The position numbers were made by a program, and so were the translations under genes. From Podarcis raffonei (lineage: Eukaryota > Chordata > Lepidosauria > Squamata > Lacertidae): a stretch of DNA of 64,000 nt. Each line of letters opens with the position of its first letter. The stretch's first letter is position 1. Below are positions 11,201 through 26,300 of the stretch, one piece after another. The stretch spans positions 44,066,501-44,130,500 of the forward strand of contig NC_070615.1 of NCBI RefSeq assembly GCF_027172205.1. Reading direction: 5' to 3'. The notes beneath the pieces are model-generated. The model was not told where the DNA came from. It ran no database searches and saw only the letters and a program-made list of their open reading frames with translations.

Positions 11201-14200
11201 ATGCTGAAACAGGAAAGCCTTGGGTGCTATCTGCACTGTAACATTTAAAGCAGTACCATACCACTTTAAACAGTTGTGGCGTCCCCGGAAATAATCGTGA
11301 GAAGCTTAGTTAGCTAAGGGCACTGAGAGTGGCTGGGAGGCCCCTATTCGCTTCGCAGAACTGCTGTTTCACATTCAGTCCATGAGAACCCTGGGGATTG
11401 TAGCTCTGGGTGGAGAACTGGGCATTTTCTGAACATTGGCTGGAGGACTACACTGTAAAATTCAGGGAAGAGCCAATTTAGAAGGGTGGCTCTATGTTTC
11501 GGTTCTCTTCTGAATGTGCACATTTGACAGATATGGCTTCAGATATGGGTCTGAGCTGGTGAAAGGCAGTTCCCTGCATTCCTAAAACCCCATAGCATGC
11601 CGGGAAAACCCCAAGGTCTGCAAAAGTACCCCAAAAATATATTTAAAGGACAAAAGAAGCACAAGGAATGCCACAAATAGGTTGGGATGGAAAAACAAGA
11701 CGACCAGGGTGGGAAGAGCAGTGGAATGGAGTATCCTGACAGTAGGGGTGGCTGGAAAACTGGACAGGAGAGATCTAAACTGCAACATTTTGTTGCAGAC
11801 CCCACCTGCAAACCTCCCGCTAGAGCTGTTTCTAGTTTCCCTGTACCTCAAAGATTTCAAAGCCAGCGATATCCAGCACTCCGATAAAGAACTGCCTTTG
11901 CATCTTGGTGTCCAGGGTCTTGTTGATCCTGACGACTAGCCACTTGAACATCTTGTCGTAGACGGCTTTGCCCAGGGCACCGACGGAGTTGTGGCACTGG
12001 TCCATGTTCTGCCCCTTCTGCACAAACTCGTTGCCCACTTTCACCCGGGGCCGGGTGATGCCCTTCTGGAGTTCCCCAGAGTTGAGAGCCATGAGGTGGG
12101 CGACTTTGTCGGCCACTGCCAAAAGACCAAAGGCACAGATTAATCGGAAGGGGAGCAAACTGCTGGCCATGACGAAGGCCCCCGTTTCCTCAGACAAGGA
12201 AACCACAACCATTTCTGCAAGTTCTGCTAGGCCGCTGTTGCAGAAAGGACAACACAAGCACAGACAGTGCCTGCCTGCGCAGAAGTAAGTCCAATGGGGC
12301 TAAGGGCTTGTTCATACTTCCGCTTCCCCCACCCCTAGATAGCACGGGTTCAAGCGGCTTTGTCTTTGCCCCATTGCTTTCCCCCAGAAAAATCCACTCT
12401 TTAGTGCTAAATTGGAGCAAACAACAATCCACAGAAAACCCAAGTGCTGTTCATTCGGATTCAGCACTAAACTGTGGCTTTTCCTGGGGGAAGAGGCAGA
12501 GCAAACGGAAATGTGAATAAACCATCAACCACATGTTTAATTAAGGTTTTAAACTACATTTTAAAAAATTATATTTTATTAAGTTTCAACATTTTTAACA
12601 TCTACAATCCAACAAACAATCCCCCCCTCATATTTTATCAACTTCCCACCCCATTTTCCACTTCTTGATGTTGCTTCCACTTCTGCTTCTCCCTATCTTC
12701 TGCCTCTTGAAATCATAACCACAATACTATAATCTACAGTGGTACCTAGGTTTTTGAACATCTCCGTTGACAAACATTTCAGTTTCCGAACCCCGTAAAC
12801 CCAGAAGTAAACGCTTTAGTTTTTGAACACGCCTCAGAAGTTGAACATGCCACGCAGCTTCCGCTGAGTGCAAGATCCTGAGGCCTAGCTGTCAGCTATT
12901 CAATTTTCAGTTTTCGAACGTTTCAAAACTCGAACGGTCTTCCGGAATGGATTAAGTTCAAAAACAGAGGTACCACTGTAATTCCTTATGTGGCTCATAG
13001 CTCAAATCAAAGTAGTCCAAAAAAGGCTTCCATTCTTCCACAAAACACTCATCAGATTCTCTTAATTTTGCCAGTTCTGCATAGTCCATTATTTTACATA
13101 ATGTCAACACTTTGAGTTGCAAAACAGTGAATTCCTTTGAATTTGAGATTTGACCGGCATCCCTTATTTAGTTGGGGAGGGTGTGGCACTTGAGATGTTG
13201 TTGAACTCAAATTCCCATCAGCCCCAGGCACTATGGCCAACGGCCAGGGACGATGGGAGTTGTAGTCCCACAACAACTGGTTCCTGCTGCTCCTCCCCGC
13301 TCTGTTACCTTCAGCGGTGTCAACTTCTGCCTGCTCCTCTCTTGGCTTCTGCTTGAATTTCATGTTGCCGAAGTGCATTATGCCTCCAGTCAGCTTATAA
13401 ACACTTATCTTCTCTTCTTGAGTGAAGCCTAGGACATCAAAGGCCACCTGGAAGAGAGGAATCATTATCATTTCCAAACCTTGTGTACCGTTTCTCAATA
13501 GGTGTCAAAGCACTCCACAACCCCCAGCTCCAATTTAGATATTGCAGCCAGCAGTTCAATCACCACCACCATCGAAACTGGAATAATTAAGCCTAAAACC
13601 CCTCAACTCCTGGAGGCATGTTGAAAAGAAACATTCTCGTTTGCTTCTGGAAAAATAAATAGGTAGAGAACAGTACAAGAGTTGTAGCTTCATTCTAGAG
13701 CATCTCCTCTATATGCAGAAGATCCCAAGTTTCATCCCTGGCATTCCCGGGTAGGCCTGGCAAAGACTCCTGCCTGAGAACCTGGATCAGTGTAGACCAC
13801 TGGTCTTTGATTGGTGGCTCAGTCAAGACCCTCAAATGGTGGCATCCTGATCTAAGGTGGTCTGCAGCAGCAGCAATAGGAGACGAAGGGAGGAGGAAGG
13901 GAGAATAATAATAAGGCCCCCAGTGCATGCTTGGGTTAAAGGTGGGTTGTGAGTCTAAAAAGGTTGGATACTGTGGGTGTAAGCAATGCCCAGGTATGTG
14001 GACCAGTGATTGTTAAGTATAATTGCTTAATTGACACTGAAATGGAGAATGCCTATGTGTATTGCTGAAAGGGTTTAACTGGAAGATTCCATTGAAGCTA
14101 AGGAAGAGCAAAAAGGGCTCTCTGTTGCTGTTCTCTGCTCGCTAACTCATGAGTGTTTAACATTAGATCAGGTGATTAAGGTATTGAATTGCAAATCTCC

Positions 14201-14306
14201 ACTTTGAAAGATAGTTGCTGTTAGTTTTTGTTCCCAGGCTCTGCGGGAGTAAGATGCCTTTCCAGGAGCTCAATAGCCTTGGGGCTGGAATGCAGGCTAA
14301 CGGAGC

Positions 14307-14387
<81 letters not shown>

Positions 14388-15085
14388 ATGTTTGTCAACT
14401 CTGATTATATGTTATTTTATTCCTAAGAAGATGCTGAGCCTATGATTGGGTAAGGATATGTTTTATAGAATGATTTGGGTGTAGCTTTGGTGCTTTTGTT
14501 CTGTTTTGAAGAAAGTTCCACAAGGAAAGTTTTTGAATAATATCTAACGGGTCTGGAAAATGCTTCATTCCAAAAAGAGAGAGCCAGTTTTCATCCATCT
14601 GGTTGCTACAAGTTGCACAATATTAACATCTGCAATAGTAATCTGATTCAGTACGAGGCAGCTTCCTATGTGGACTTGATTACACTCCCCTCCCTGCCCT
14701 CTCATTTCCTTAACGTATCTGAGCGAGGCTAAAGACTGCCAAGCTGTGCTTATAGCCCTTAGGCTGCCATCTTTTGCTACCGTTTCCCTCCTACACCCAA
14801 AATACAACAGGTGCTCATTTGGGAAATGATTTACAATGAGCGTAAGAAAATGTTCAAATGCTCCTTCCCTTAAAAAACACTGAAGCCTTCCTGCTAGGAA
14901 TTATGGGAGATGAACCCCCCCCCCCAAAATACAGGAGAGTCCTTATGTATGTTACAGTCACTGCCAGAATTCTAATTGCAAAAGGTTGGAAGGGAGAGGA
15001 TACCCCATCTAAAACAGACTAGCAAAATAAAATAAGAGAGCATGCTGAACTGGTGAGATTATCAGCAAGGCTAAGAGATGTTACA

Positions 15086-15130
<45 letters not shown>

Positions 15131-18100
15131 CGAGAGTGGGTTATATACGGAGTTTATGTAAAAGAACATTGTCAAAAGATCAATTCCTTGCTAGGTTTTG
15201 ATTGAGCTTCAGTGTGTAAATAGGGTCACTGTATAAAATAAAATTTATGGTAAGTAAAATAACATGGAGAAAGTAAAGTTTAAGCGCATATTTAAGGAAT
15301 TTAATTCAGGAATGCAAGGGGAAGATCGGAGGTCTTGAAAAATGTAATCACAAATGGACGTACAAAGTGTGCATTAGTTAAAGAATGAAGAACCATTTAT
15401 TTTGTATTTCTCATTTTGTCTATAATATAGTAATAGTAATAGTAATTTATTATTTGTACCCCGCCCATCTGGCTGGGTTTCCCCAGCCACTCTGGGCGGC
15501 TTCCAACAAAGATTAAAAATACATTAAAATGTCACACATTAAAAACTTCCCTGAACAGGGCTGCCTTCAGATGTCTTCTAAATGTCAGGTAGTTGTTTAT
15601 CTCTTTGATGGGAGAGTGTTCCACAGGGCGGGCGCCACTACCGAGAAGGCCCTCTGCCTGGTTCCCTGTAACTTGGCTTCTCACAGTGAGGGAACCGCCA
15701 GAAGGCCCTCAGCACTGGACCTCAGTGTCTGGGCAGAATGATGGGGGTGGAGACGCTCCTTCAGGTATACTGGACCAAGGCCGTTTAGGGCTTTAAAGGT
15801 CAACACCAACACTTTGAATTGTGCTCGGAAACGTCCTGGAAGCCAATGTAGGTCTTTCAGGACCGGTGTTGTATGGTCTCGGCGGCCGCCCCCAGTCACC
15901 AGTCTAGCTGCTGCAATAATATCTATTGTACACTTCTGTTATAAAGTTTTCAATCAATAAAACACTCAAAAGTGGGGGGCGGACAAAATGCAACAGGTGC
16001 TGCCTTTGCAAACTTACATCTGTGAGAAGCAGTTCCTCTCCGTCGTCCATGTTGTCAACAACCGTGACTCCTTGGCTTGTCCAGTGGTACTCCTTGGGGT
16101 CCGGCACACAAAGCAAGGATGCTGTCACATAAAAGGAATGTCAGGATGCAAAAACTGTGGTCCTTTTTTAAGAACTCTGCTGAATCAGCCCCGATAGTTA
16201 GCTCAGCATTCTCTTCTTGCTAGGGATAGAAGGACCTGTCCATCTCACTTGCCTCAGCTTCTCATTTCCCCCCTTCTCAAATTCGTGCTAAAATCCAGTT
16301 CTTACAAAGCATCTTCCCATAAAGATTTCATCCAGCCCATCTAGTCTAAAAGCATCCTAACGGTGTAATCCAGTGCTTTCCCCCCCTAAAAAAATGTTTA
16401 GGGGTACTCTCATTTTGACTCAAGAAAATCACCATTTTAGAGTTCAAATCGGGAAAAATAAATACAGCAAACGTACAAAAGTACAAAATGTTTAGGGGTA
16501 TGCGTACCCCTGCGTCCCCCCAGAAAAAAAGCACTGGTGTAATCCATACCCATGCCTTCTCAGGAGCAAGTCCCACCATTTAAAAAGGGGCTTGCTCCTA
16601 GGTAAGGAAGAAGGGATCTGTCAGTTTCGCTTCTCTCCATTTCTCATTTCCCCCCCTCCTTAAATTCAGTTCTCCACATTTCTGCAGCTATAGGCCATTT
16701 TATTTTCTTTAAAAATCCTGATTTCTCTTACTAACACGTTGATTTTTTATGTATGCTTTCTGCTAACCAATGCATTTTTATAAACATTGTTTTGTTGGAG
16801 AACTGGATTACAAAAGGAGAATCTGGAAGGATGGCTGTGTTTCAGTTCACAAATTGTTTTAGAATGTGCGAATGATAGATTTGGCATTAAATGGAAACTG
16901 AATTTGTCCCTCAGCCCCAGTTCTTGCAGCCCCCCCCCCCCGCGCCAATACACAGGGGAAAGTTTCATACAAACAAGATCTGGCTTCTTATTGGAGAGGA
17001 GCTGGTAGAAGATGTGATAGCCCCTTTCAGCGGGTTGCTGAGAGATGACCCGAGATTTCTCTAGGAGATCTGAAAAACAAAGTATACCCAGGTTTAAGCT
17101 GATACTGTAGACCAGGCATGTCCAAAGTCCAGTTCGGGGGCCTAATCTGGCCCTCTGGTCGGTTTAATCTGGCCCCTGTGGCAGTTTATTTCCTGGGGCA
17201 AAATCCAAAAAAAACCTCAACAACTTCAATCCTAAAAAAAGCTCAACAATGTCAATCCTAGAAAAAGGTTGGTTGGCCCTTTGGTCGGCCCTCATGGCCC
17301 TTCTCTTCCTCAAATCTGGCCCTCTTTGAAAAAAGTTTGGACACCACTGTTGTAGACGGTATCCAAACACTTCAGAAGTCAGCTCTGTTGCTCTGATATG
17401 ACTTAACTGAACTGCATTGCCACGCACAAGCAACATTAAATTATGACTCCAGGGAATCAAAATCTTGGACCAAGAAAAACTAAATGAAGCAACTATGAGC
17501 TGAGCCGATATGCATAATTCTGCGTCATTTAATCTGTAACTTCCTGTTAGCACCGTCACCAAGTTTATTTTTTAAAAATCTGGTCAATTACTCAAATTAT
17601 TTTCCATTAATACATTAAACAACAACAACAACAATTTTTATTTATACCCCACCCATCTGGCTAGGTTTCCCCAGCCACTCTGGGCAGCTTCCAACAAAAT
17701 ATTAACATACAATAATTCATCAAATATTAAAAGCTTCCCTAAACAGGGCAATTGATTAAATATGTGTACATTTGCTTATGTCCAATCAACTTTTTATTTT
17801 AGACACAAACTACCTGAGTAAACAGGTTACTGCCAAATTCCACCTAAAATGGATTTTGGGGTTGAGATTAGCCGAACTTGGATACTTACAACTCTCAATG
17901 TCAGCTCCAGCCAGTTTTCCTGTGCTGCCAAAGTGGATTCGGATGAATTTACCCTGGGATGAAGAACAAGAGGCAAATCAGTTAATGGAGATGGCAATAT
18001 CTTTACCCAGGAAAGATTAAACAGTACAAGTGCATGGTCTTTTCAGTGGTGGTGCCTTCCTTGTGGAATGCCTTTCTAATGGAGACCTGGCAAGCCCCAA

Positions 18101-21100
18101 CACTATGTCAGCTTCCTGAACCTGGTGCCCTCTGGACATTTTGGGCTGCAACTGCCATCAGTCCCAGCCAGCAAAGGGTGAAATAATTGTTATCACCTCA
18201 TAAAGTAATACAATCATCTTCAGTGTAGACAACTGAGAGTCAACAAGCGCTAGGTCATTAGTTGAAGACCAAGCAAGTGATGTGTATGCATGTGTGAATC
18301 AGTGCATCATCTTCTTCTTCTTTGGCAATCCCTTGTAGCCGAGTCTTCCATAAACACGGTTTTAACAGTGAGTCTGTACGTGACTGTGGAGGCCAGTTGT
18401 GGATCCACACATCCTTCCACAGTGGGGACAGAGGTTTCTGGGTGAGAGTTGATCACGGTGTGGACTTGCCAAGCGTGCCTTCCTCTTAGCACGTTTCTCC
18501 CTTGTGTCCTGAGTTTGAGCATCTTCAAAGCCAATGACACCTTTGGTAAAGGCTGTTCTCCAACTGGAGCACTTGCAGGCCAGTGGTGTTTATACTAAAA
18601 ATATTTTTAGTTTTGCCTTGACCACCAGCATTACGCTTTCCATTTTTAAGTTCAGAATAGAGTAGTTGCTTTGGAAGACGATCATCAGGCATCCGCACAA
18701 CATGACCAGTCCAACGAAGTTGACGTTGAAGAATCATTGCTTTGACACTGGTGATCTTGAATCAGTGCACAATAAGGAAGGGACAAGGGTTCAAAATATT
18801 TTCAGATTCTCGTACTTACAAAGCGGGAAGAATTGTTGTTCCTCGTTGTTTTGGCATTTCCAAAGGCTTCCAGTACAGGGTTAGCCTGGATGATTTGATC
18901 TTCCAGGGACCCCTGACCGAGACAAACAAAAATGTGTAAATCACCTTGAGATGGTGGTTTAAAAGGATGAATCAACTGTAGTAAGAACAGCAGCACAGTT
19001 TTATCATGGGGTATTTCTCAACAGCTAACGATTAACATATTATTCCAGACAATGCCACTCCAAAATGTATAGACTGTTACTGGATTGGGAAGGGCTAGAG
19101 GAGGCGGTTAAATCTGTGATGATTCAGATGGCATCTTGGGAAAAGCTTTGGAGAAAGGACATAAAGTTTACAGCTTGCTATACGCTAAAAGAAAACTACA
19201 TGAAGATGTTCTACTGATGGTACATTACACCAAGCAAGCTGGCGAAAATGTATAAAACCAGCTCAATTTTTTGCTGGAGATGTAAAGAATCAGAGGAAAT
19301 AATGTACCACATGTGGTAGAAATGTAAAAAGACAAAAAGCTTTTGGAAAACTATTGATAATGAGCTTTTAAAAAATGTTCACATTAACTTTCATCAAAAA
19401 GCCAGAAACCTTTTTGTTAGGTATTATTGCTGCAGATATACCGAAAGAATTAAGAAAGATATTTATGTATGCAACTACTGCAGCGAGAATGTTAATAGCT
19501 AGTTGGTGGAAGGGAGATAAAATACCAACTAAATTGGAATGGCAGGTGAAGTTTTTTGAATATGTAGAATTAGCAAAGATGACAGGGAAAATCAGGAATT
19601 AAACAAACCAAGAGTTTAACAAAGAATAGGATTTATTTAAATCATATTTAAAAGAACATTGTTCTCAGATAAAATCTTTGACATGTTTTGAATAACTTCT
19701 GCAACGAAATACTCTACCAAGAATATGGACAATTAACGACAAGTTTAAAAATATGCAAATATGCAGTCAACAAGGTAATGATGGACCCATATTGAGGATA
19801 ACGGAAGTCACAATTATATGGAAGAATCTTATTTTCTATGTAAAAAAATTATTTGTATGTGAGGTGATTTTGTTTTCTTTTTTGTTGTTTCGCATTGGAG
19901 GGATTTAATATCTAAAATCAATAAAGATGAAAATTCGAAAAAGAAAAAAAGACAACAGTCCCCAGTTCATTCTACTAAAAGAAAAACCTCTTACCTTTGA
20001 ATCGGTAGAGGCCTTGCCAGTACCACCAATGTTGGCAAAATACTGAATAACTTTCTTTGTATTTTCAGTCTTGCCAGCTCCGGATTCTCCACTACGTGTG
20101 AAAGAGGAGATAAAGGAGGAAAAATCAGGACCACAAAGTTGAAAAGTATCCATCAAAATATTTTTTTTAACTCCAACCCCCTGCTGCGAGAGAAGGTCAT
20201 TCACACATGAGGTAGACCTGGTTTCTGGGTGGGAAAGGGCAGAGGCACATGCGGATACCGTATTTTTTGCTCTATAGGAAGCACTTTTTCCCCTCCAAAA
20301 ATGAAGGGGAAATGTGTGTGCGTCCTATGGAGCGAATGCAGGCTTTCGCTGAAGCCTGGAGAGCGAGAGGGGTCAGTGCGCACAGCAGCCCGAAGACCGG
20401 GGAGCGTGGCGCTGCGCACCCCGGGCTTAGGGCAGCTACCTGCAAGCCTGCGGAGCCCGGCGGGAACTCCCGCCGGGCTCCGAAGGCTTGCAGATAGCAG
20501 CCTGCAGCCCGAAGCTGTTCTAGCTTCGGGATCACTGCACAAAGCCTCCGCAGGGCGGCGGGGTGAAGGCACCCCGCCGCCCTGCGTAGGCTTGAAAGGC
20601 TGTCCCCAAAGCCAAAACAGCGAGACGGGGCGCTGCGCAGCCCTTCGTCTTGCTGTTCTAGCTTCGGGATGGCTATGCAAAGTCTACAAAGGATGTCCCC
20701 GAAGCCTCAAGCCTTTGGAGTGCACCTGCGCTCCAAAGGCTTCAGGGATCTTTGAGGTTGGCGGTGGGGGAAAACAGCGCTTCCCCCCACCGCCAGCCCC
20801 ACAAGCTCGGGGGGCAGCGGCAAGGCCTGCTCTTGAATGCACCTTGAACGTGCCTTGTTTTTGAGGGGGAGAACAAGAAAAAAAAATTTTCCCCTGTTCT
20901 CCCCCTCCTATGGTTCTGTGCGTCCTATGGTCTGGTGCGTCCTATAGAGTGAAGAATACGTACTTCATTTTCACTCCATCTCTCCAGAATAAGTCTCTGA
21001 ATGTGGCCCTCGGACCAACTGCTAAGAACCTCTTTGACAGCCCTGCTGTGTGTGTCCCCAGTGTCTGAGGTCTAGTGAAAGGGGTAGGATCTTTTTGGTG

Positions 21101-23343
21101 CTGGCACCAAAGCTGTAGGACTCCCTCCCTAGGGAAGTCTTCCTTGCTCCTTCCTTGCTGTCTTTCAGATGCCAACCTAAGCCAAGCTAAGAAGACTCCC
21201 ATCCAATAGGTGTCTAAGAAGATGAATGGCTCCTGGTTGAAATTCTTTTTATTTATTTATTTAACATAATTGTTGCAAAATATAAGTAAAATATTGCAAA
21301 TACATGCATACATATACCGTATATTTCAAATAAGCACATATATATGAAAAAGGAACAAAAGAGGGGAAAAGAAAAAATAAGAAGAAAAAAAGAGAAAAAA
21401 AGAAGAAGAAAAGTTGGAAGAATTTCTTCCAAGTTTATTCTACAAATATCTCAAGATGAAAATAATAATAAAATTTCACTGATTGACTTGCATCGCTTAC
21501 ACTGCACTTCCTATATACATTTTAAGCAAGATTGTACCTATTATTCTGTATTTTTCCCATACAATCTCACACAAATATTCTAATCAATAAGCTTTCTAAA
21601 TCTTTCATAAATCTATTCTAAATACAACCAATACCTTGCATTTAATCCTTGTCTGGTTGAAATTTTAGCTGCATCCTTTTTATTAATTCAGGGTTATTTT
21701 AAGATCCCGGCTGGAACTAGACACATCAAAGAAGCGCTTCAGTTTAAAGCGCTGTAAATTTAAAACAGGGAAAACAGGCCGAGAAAAATGGGAATCCACA
21801 TCGCCTTCTGGCGGCACAATGTTATATCGCATATACAGTATGTATAAATCGCTTTTTCTTTGCCAGGTAAAGAGTCCAGTGCATTAATGTCGCTTCCTTT
21901 TTCGTACTCTGTGTAAGCAGCCTTGCAGATTTTAAACCCAAGGTGGCTTATAAATATTTTAAGCAGTAATATTTTTTTTAAAAAAAAAATGTATACACTT
22001 ACGTGATCAGCATAGACTGGTTTTCACGCTCTGTGGGAGTAAGAAGAACAACACATCACGCCAAGCGGGTCTTAAAAGTCCTATGGGGCTGACTTACAGC
22101 TCTACAGTCACTCCAGCTTGATTGATTCCTGTCTTCCCACAAATTTTAACATTTGGGTTTTTCGAAGGCGGCAGGGAAGGGGAGGAGGACCCAATCCCGC
22201 TTGCCACTATCCTGAAGCAAGATTCAGCTGGCGGTTCCATGGAATGAGGGCGAGTACCATCTTTCCCTCAGAAAGCAAACTGTATTGGGTCAACCTCTGC
22301 AGCAAACTGGTGCCCTCTGGATGTTGCTACACTACAATTCCCATCATCCCCAACCATTGGCCATGCCAACTGTGGCTGATGGAAGTTGAAGTTCAACACA
22401 TCTGGGCACCCCCAGGTTGTGGAAGGTTGACCTACAGTCTCCCTAGTCTACAGGAACACCAGAAGCTGCCCTAGACCAAGTCAAACCATTGTTCCATTGA
22501 GCTCAGTATTGTCTACCGTGTCAAGATTTCTCGAACTTGGGTCTCCAGCTGTTTTCTTTCTTTCAAATCAGAACCAGTGAAGGCGGTGAAGGTCCTGTGT
22601 GAGTGTCTGGAGGCGGTTGGAGGATGGATGGCGGCTAACAGATTGAGGTTGAATCCTGACAAGACAGAAGTACTGTTTTGGGGGGACAGGAGGTGGGCGG
22701 GTGTGGAGGACTCCCTGGTCCTGCATGGGGTAACTGTGCCCCTGAAGGACCAGGTGCGCAGCCTGGGAGTCATTCTGGACTCACAGCTGTCCATGGAGGC
22801 GCAGGTCACTTCTGCGTTCAGGGCAGCTGTCTACCAGCTCCATCTGGTACGCAGGCTGAGACCCTATCTGCCCGCAGACTGTCTTGCCAGAATGGTGCAT
22901 GCTCTAGTTATCTCTCGCTTGAACTACTGCAATGCGCTCTATGTGGGGCTACCTTTGAAGGTGACCCGGAAACTACAACTAATCCAGAATGCGGCAGCTA
23001 GACTGGTGACTAGGAGAGGCCACCAAGACCATATAACATCGGTCTTGAAAGACCTACACTGGCTCCCAGTACGTTTCCAAGCACAATTCAAAGTGTTGGT
23101 GCTGACCTTTAAAGCCCTAAACAGCCTCGGTCCAGTATACCTGAAGGAGCATCTCCACCTCCATCGTTCTGCTTGGACACTGAGGTCCAGTGCCGAGGGC
23201 CTTCTGGTGGTTCCCTCACTGCGAGAAGCCAAGTTACAGGGAACCAGGCAGAGGGCCTTCTCGGTAGTGGCACCTGCCCTGTGGAACACCCTCCCACCAG
23301 ATGTCAAAGAGAAAAATAACAGCCAGATGGGCGGGGTATAAAA

Positions 23344-23391
<48 letters not shown>

Positions 23392-26300
23392 GACTACAGT
23401 TCCCATCATCCCCAACCATTGGTCCTGCTAGCTAGGGATGATGGGAGTTGTAGTCCAACAACAACTGGAGGCCCAAGTTTGGGAAACCTAGTCTACAATG
23501 ACCATCTTGGCAGTGGCTCTCCAGTATTTCAGGCATGAAGCCTTTCCCAGTCCTACCTGGAGATGCCAGGATTTGAGACTGGGGCTTCCTGCATGCCAGA
23601 CACATCCTCTACCACTGAGCTTTGACTACTTGAGGTCACCGTCTATGCAACTCTGCAGGGATGTGCCATGTGACCACAGTTCCCCAAAGCAATGGAGGGG
23701 TGCAAGGAGGTCCTAGTGGTTTCATGGCTGGTCAGCTCAACTAGGACAGTATCTTGGACCAGTGCTGGAACATAGGAAGCTGCCTTATGCTGAGTGAGAC
23801 CATCAGCCTATCTAGCTCTGTGTTGTCTACACTGACTGGCCGCTGCTCTCTAAAGGTCCTTCCCAGCTCTAATGGAAGGAAGAACACGGGACATTTTGCC
23901 TGCAGTGGATGTGATCTGCCTCTGAGCTTGTGAGCAGAGGTACCAGGGAGGCTGGAGGTCCTTCTCTGTACTCACCCATGAGCATGTCATGGTAGGCGTT
24001 GTCAGAGATGGAGAAGAGGTGAGGTGGCATCTCTGTGCGCTTCCTGCCCTTATACATCTGGGCCACTCGGGATCCGTAGATGGGCAGCCACTTATAAGGG
24101 TTGATGGTGACACAGAAGAGGCCAGAGTAGGTCTGGAAAGAACACAAAACAGCGATTGTATTTTAATATTTTGTTGGAAGCCACCCAGAGTAGCTGGGGA
24201 AACCCAGCCAGATGGGCGGGGTATAAATAAATTATTATTATAATTATTATAATTATTATTATTACTGTTTCAATATAAATCAATGACTTCCCTTCTCTTT
24301 CCATGGTTTGTTTTGGATACCACATATCCCTGCATATTTTACATGAACTAAACCATTCAGTAATCCATTGTTACATCCATCAAAACTTATTCACGCTGTT
24401 GAATTTATCTTAATGCTACCAGCGTTTTTAAACGAACACAGTTTTCATCCATATATTCAGTAAACATTTTCCAGTCTTCTTTAAACGTACGTTCTTCTTG
24501 ATCTCTTCTTCTATATGTTAAATCTGCAAGCTGCGCCTATTCCATCAATTTCAATTTATATCCTGCACTTTATCAAAAGATCTCAGGGCGGTGCACAACA
24601 TTAAGAACATAACTTAAAGGTAAAGGTAAAGGGACCCATGACCATTAGGTCCAGTCGTGGCTGACTCTGGGGTTGCGGCGCTTGTCTCGCTTTATTGGCC
24701 GAGGGAGCCGGCGTACAGCTTCCGGGTCATGTGGCCAGCAGGACTAAGCCGCTTCTGACGAACCAGAGCAGCGCACGGAAATGCCGTTTACCTTCCCACC
24801 GGAGCGGTACCTATTTATCTCCTTGCACTTTGACATGCTTTCGAACTGCTAGGTTGGCAGGAGCAGGAACTGAGCAACGGGAGCTCGCCCCGTCGTGGGG
24901 ATTCGAACCATCGACCTTCTGATTGGCAAGTCCTAGGCTCTGTGGTTTAACCCACAGCGCCACCCACGTCCCGGTAAGAAGATAACTTGCGCAGCATAAT
25001 AATAATAAACATAAAACGCAGCATAATAATAAAATAAACATAATAACAGTCCCCACACATTTAACAGGTCATGGATTATGTAATGGCTAAAGACCTCGGT
25101 GAAGAGGAATGTTTTTGCCTGGTGCCTAAAGACATGTAGTGATGGCACCAGGCGAGCCTCTCTGGGGAGAGCATTCCACACTCAGGGAGCCACCACAGAA
25201 AAGGCCCATTCTTGTGTTGTCACTCTCTGTCTTCAGCCTTCTATTTGTTTTATCCAAAGTGAGGGCCAACACATCCTTCCTACCTCATGCAGCTTGACTT
25301 CCAAATCTGGCCCTAGGAGCTACCTGTCTCTCTAGTCTACTGCTTGTCTCAGATACCCTCACCCATCTTCTCACTTACATAGATCCTCATCAGGACATAA
25401 CGCTGGCGCAGGTTGTCTAAGACACTGGCTTCGTTCAGGAAGGTCATGTTGGCCATGTCATTGACCTGGTAGAATTTGGGTGGGTTCATCTGCTGGACAT
25501 CATCCTTCTTAACAGTGACCGTCTGTGGGTGGAGAAGTCATGGTTTAGTGAAAATCATGAGGCATAGCACCCAAAATTTCCAAAACATGGTGATGTATAT
25601 GTTCCTTTAAAGGTAAAGGTACCCCTGCCCGTACGGGCCAGTCTTGACAGACTCTGGAGTTGTGCGCCCATCTCACTCAAGAGGCCGGGGGCCAGCGCTG
25701 TCCGAAGACACTTCCGGGTCACGTGGCCAGCGTGACAAGCTGCATCTGGCAAGCCAGCGCAGCACACGGAACGCCGCTTACCTTCCCGCTGGTAAGCGGT
25801 CCCTATTTATCTACTTGCACCCGGGGGTGCTTTCGAACTGCTAGGTTGGCAGGCGCTGGGACCGAGCAGCGGGAGCGCACCCCGCTGCGGGGATTCGAAC
25901 CGCCGACCTTTCGATCGGCAAGCCCTAGGCGCTGAGGCTTTTACCCACAGCGCCACCCGCGTCCCATCTGTTCCTTTACTTAACGGTATTTACATGCCCT
26001 TTCTGAAGGGGCTTAAATCAATGGTGGAAATGTGAAAGTACAGTGGTACCTCTGGATACAAATTTAATTTGTTCCGGAGGTCCGTTCTTAACCTGAAACT
26101 GTTCTTATCCTGAGGCGCACTTTCGCTAATGGGGTCTCCCGCTGCTTTGGCTCACTTTGGCTCACTTCCTCAATCACCCACCCTCCCTATTTGCAGGTTT
26201 TAGCCATTGGCCTTGCTATGGACCTTGGTTGGTCGCCGTTGAGGGCCTGGTAGGAATTTTTCCACTTGCCAAATTGGCACAGGCCATTTGGTTTTCACTT

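Noticed and set aside
20201-20864. Overlapping GC-rich frames as genes
   Set aside because: They lie inside a MITE core with inverted repeats; GC-rich sequence gives long chance frames on both strands.
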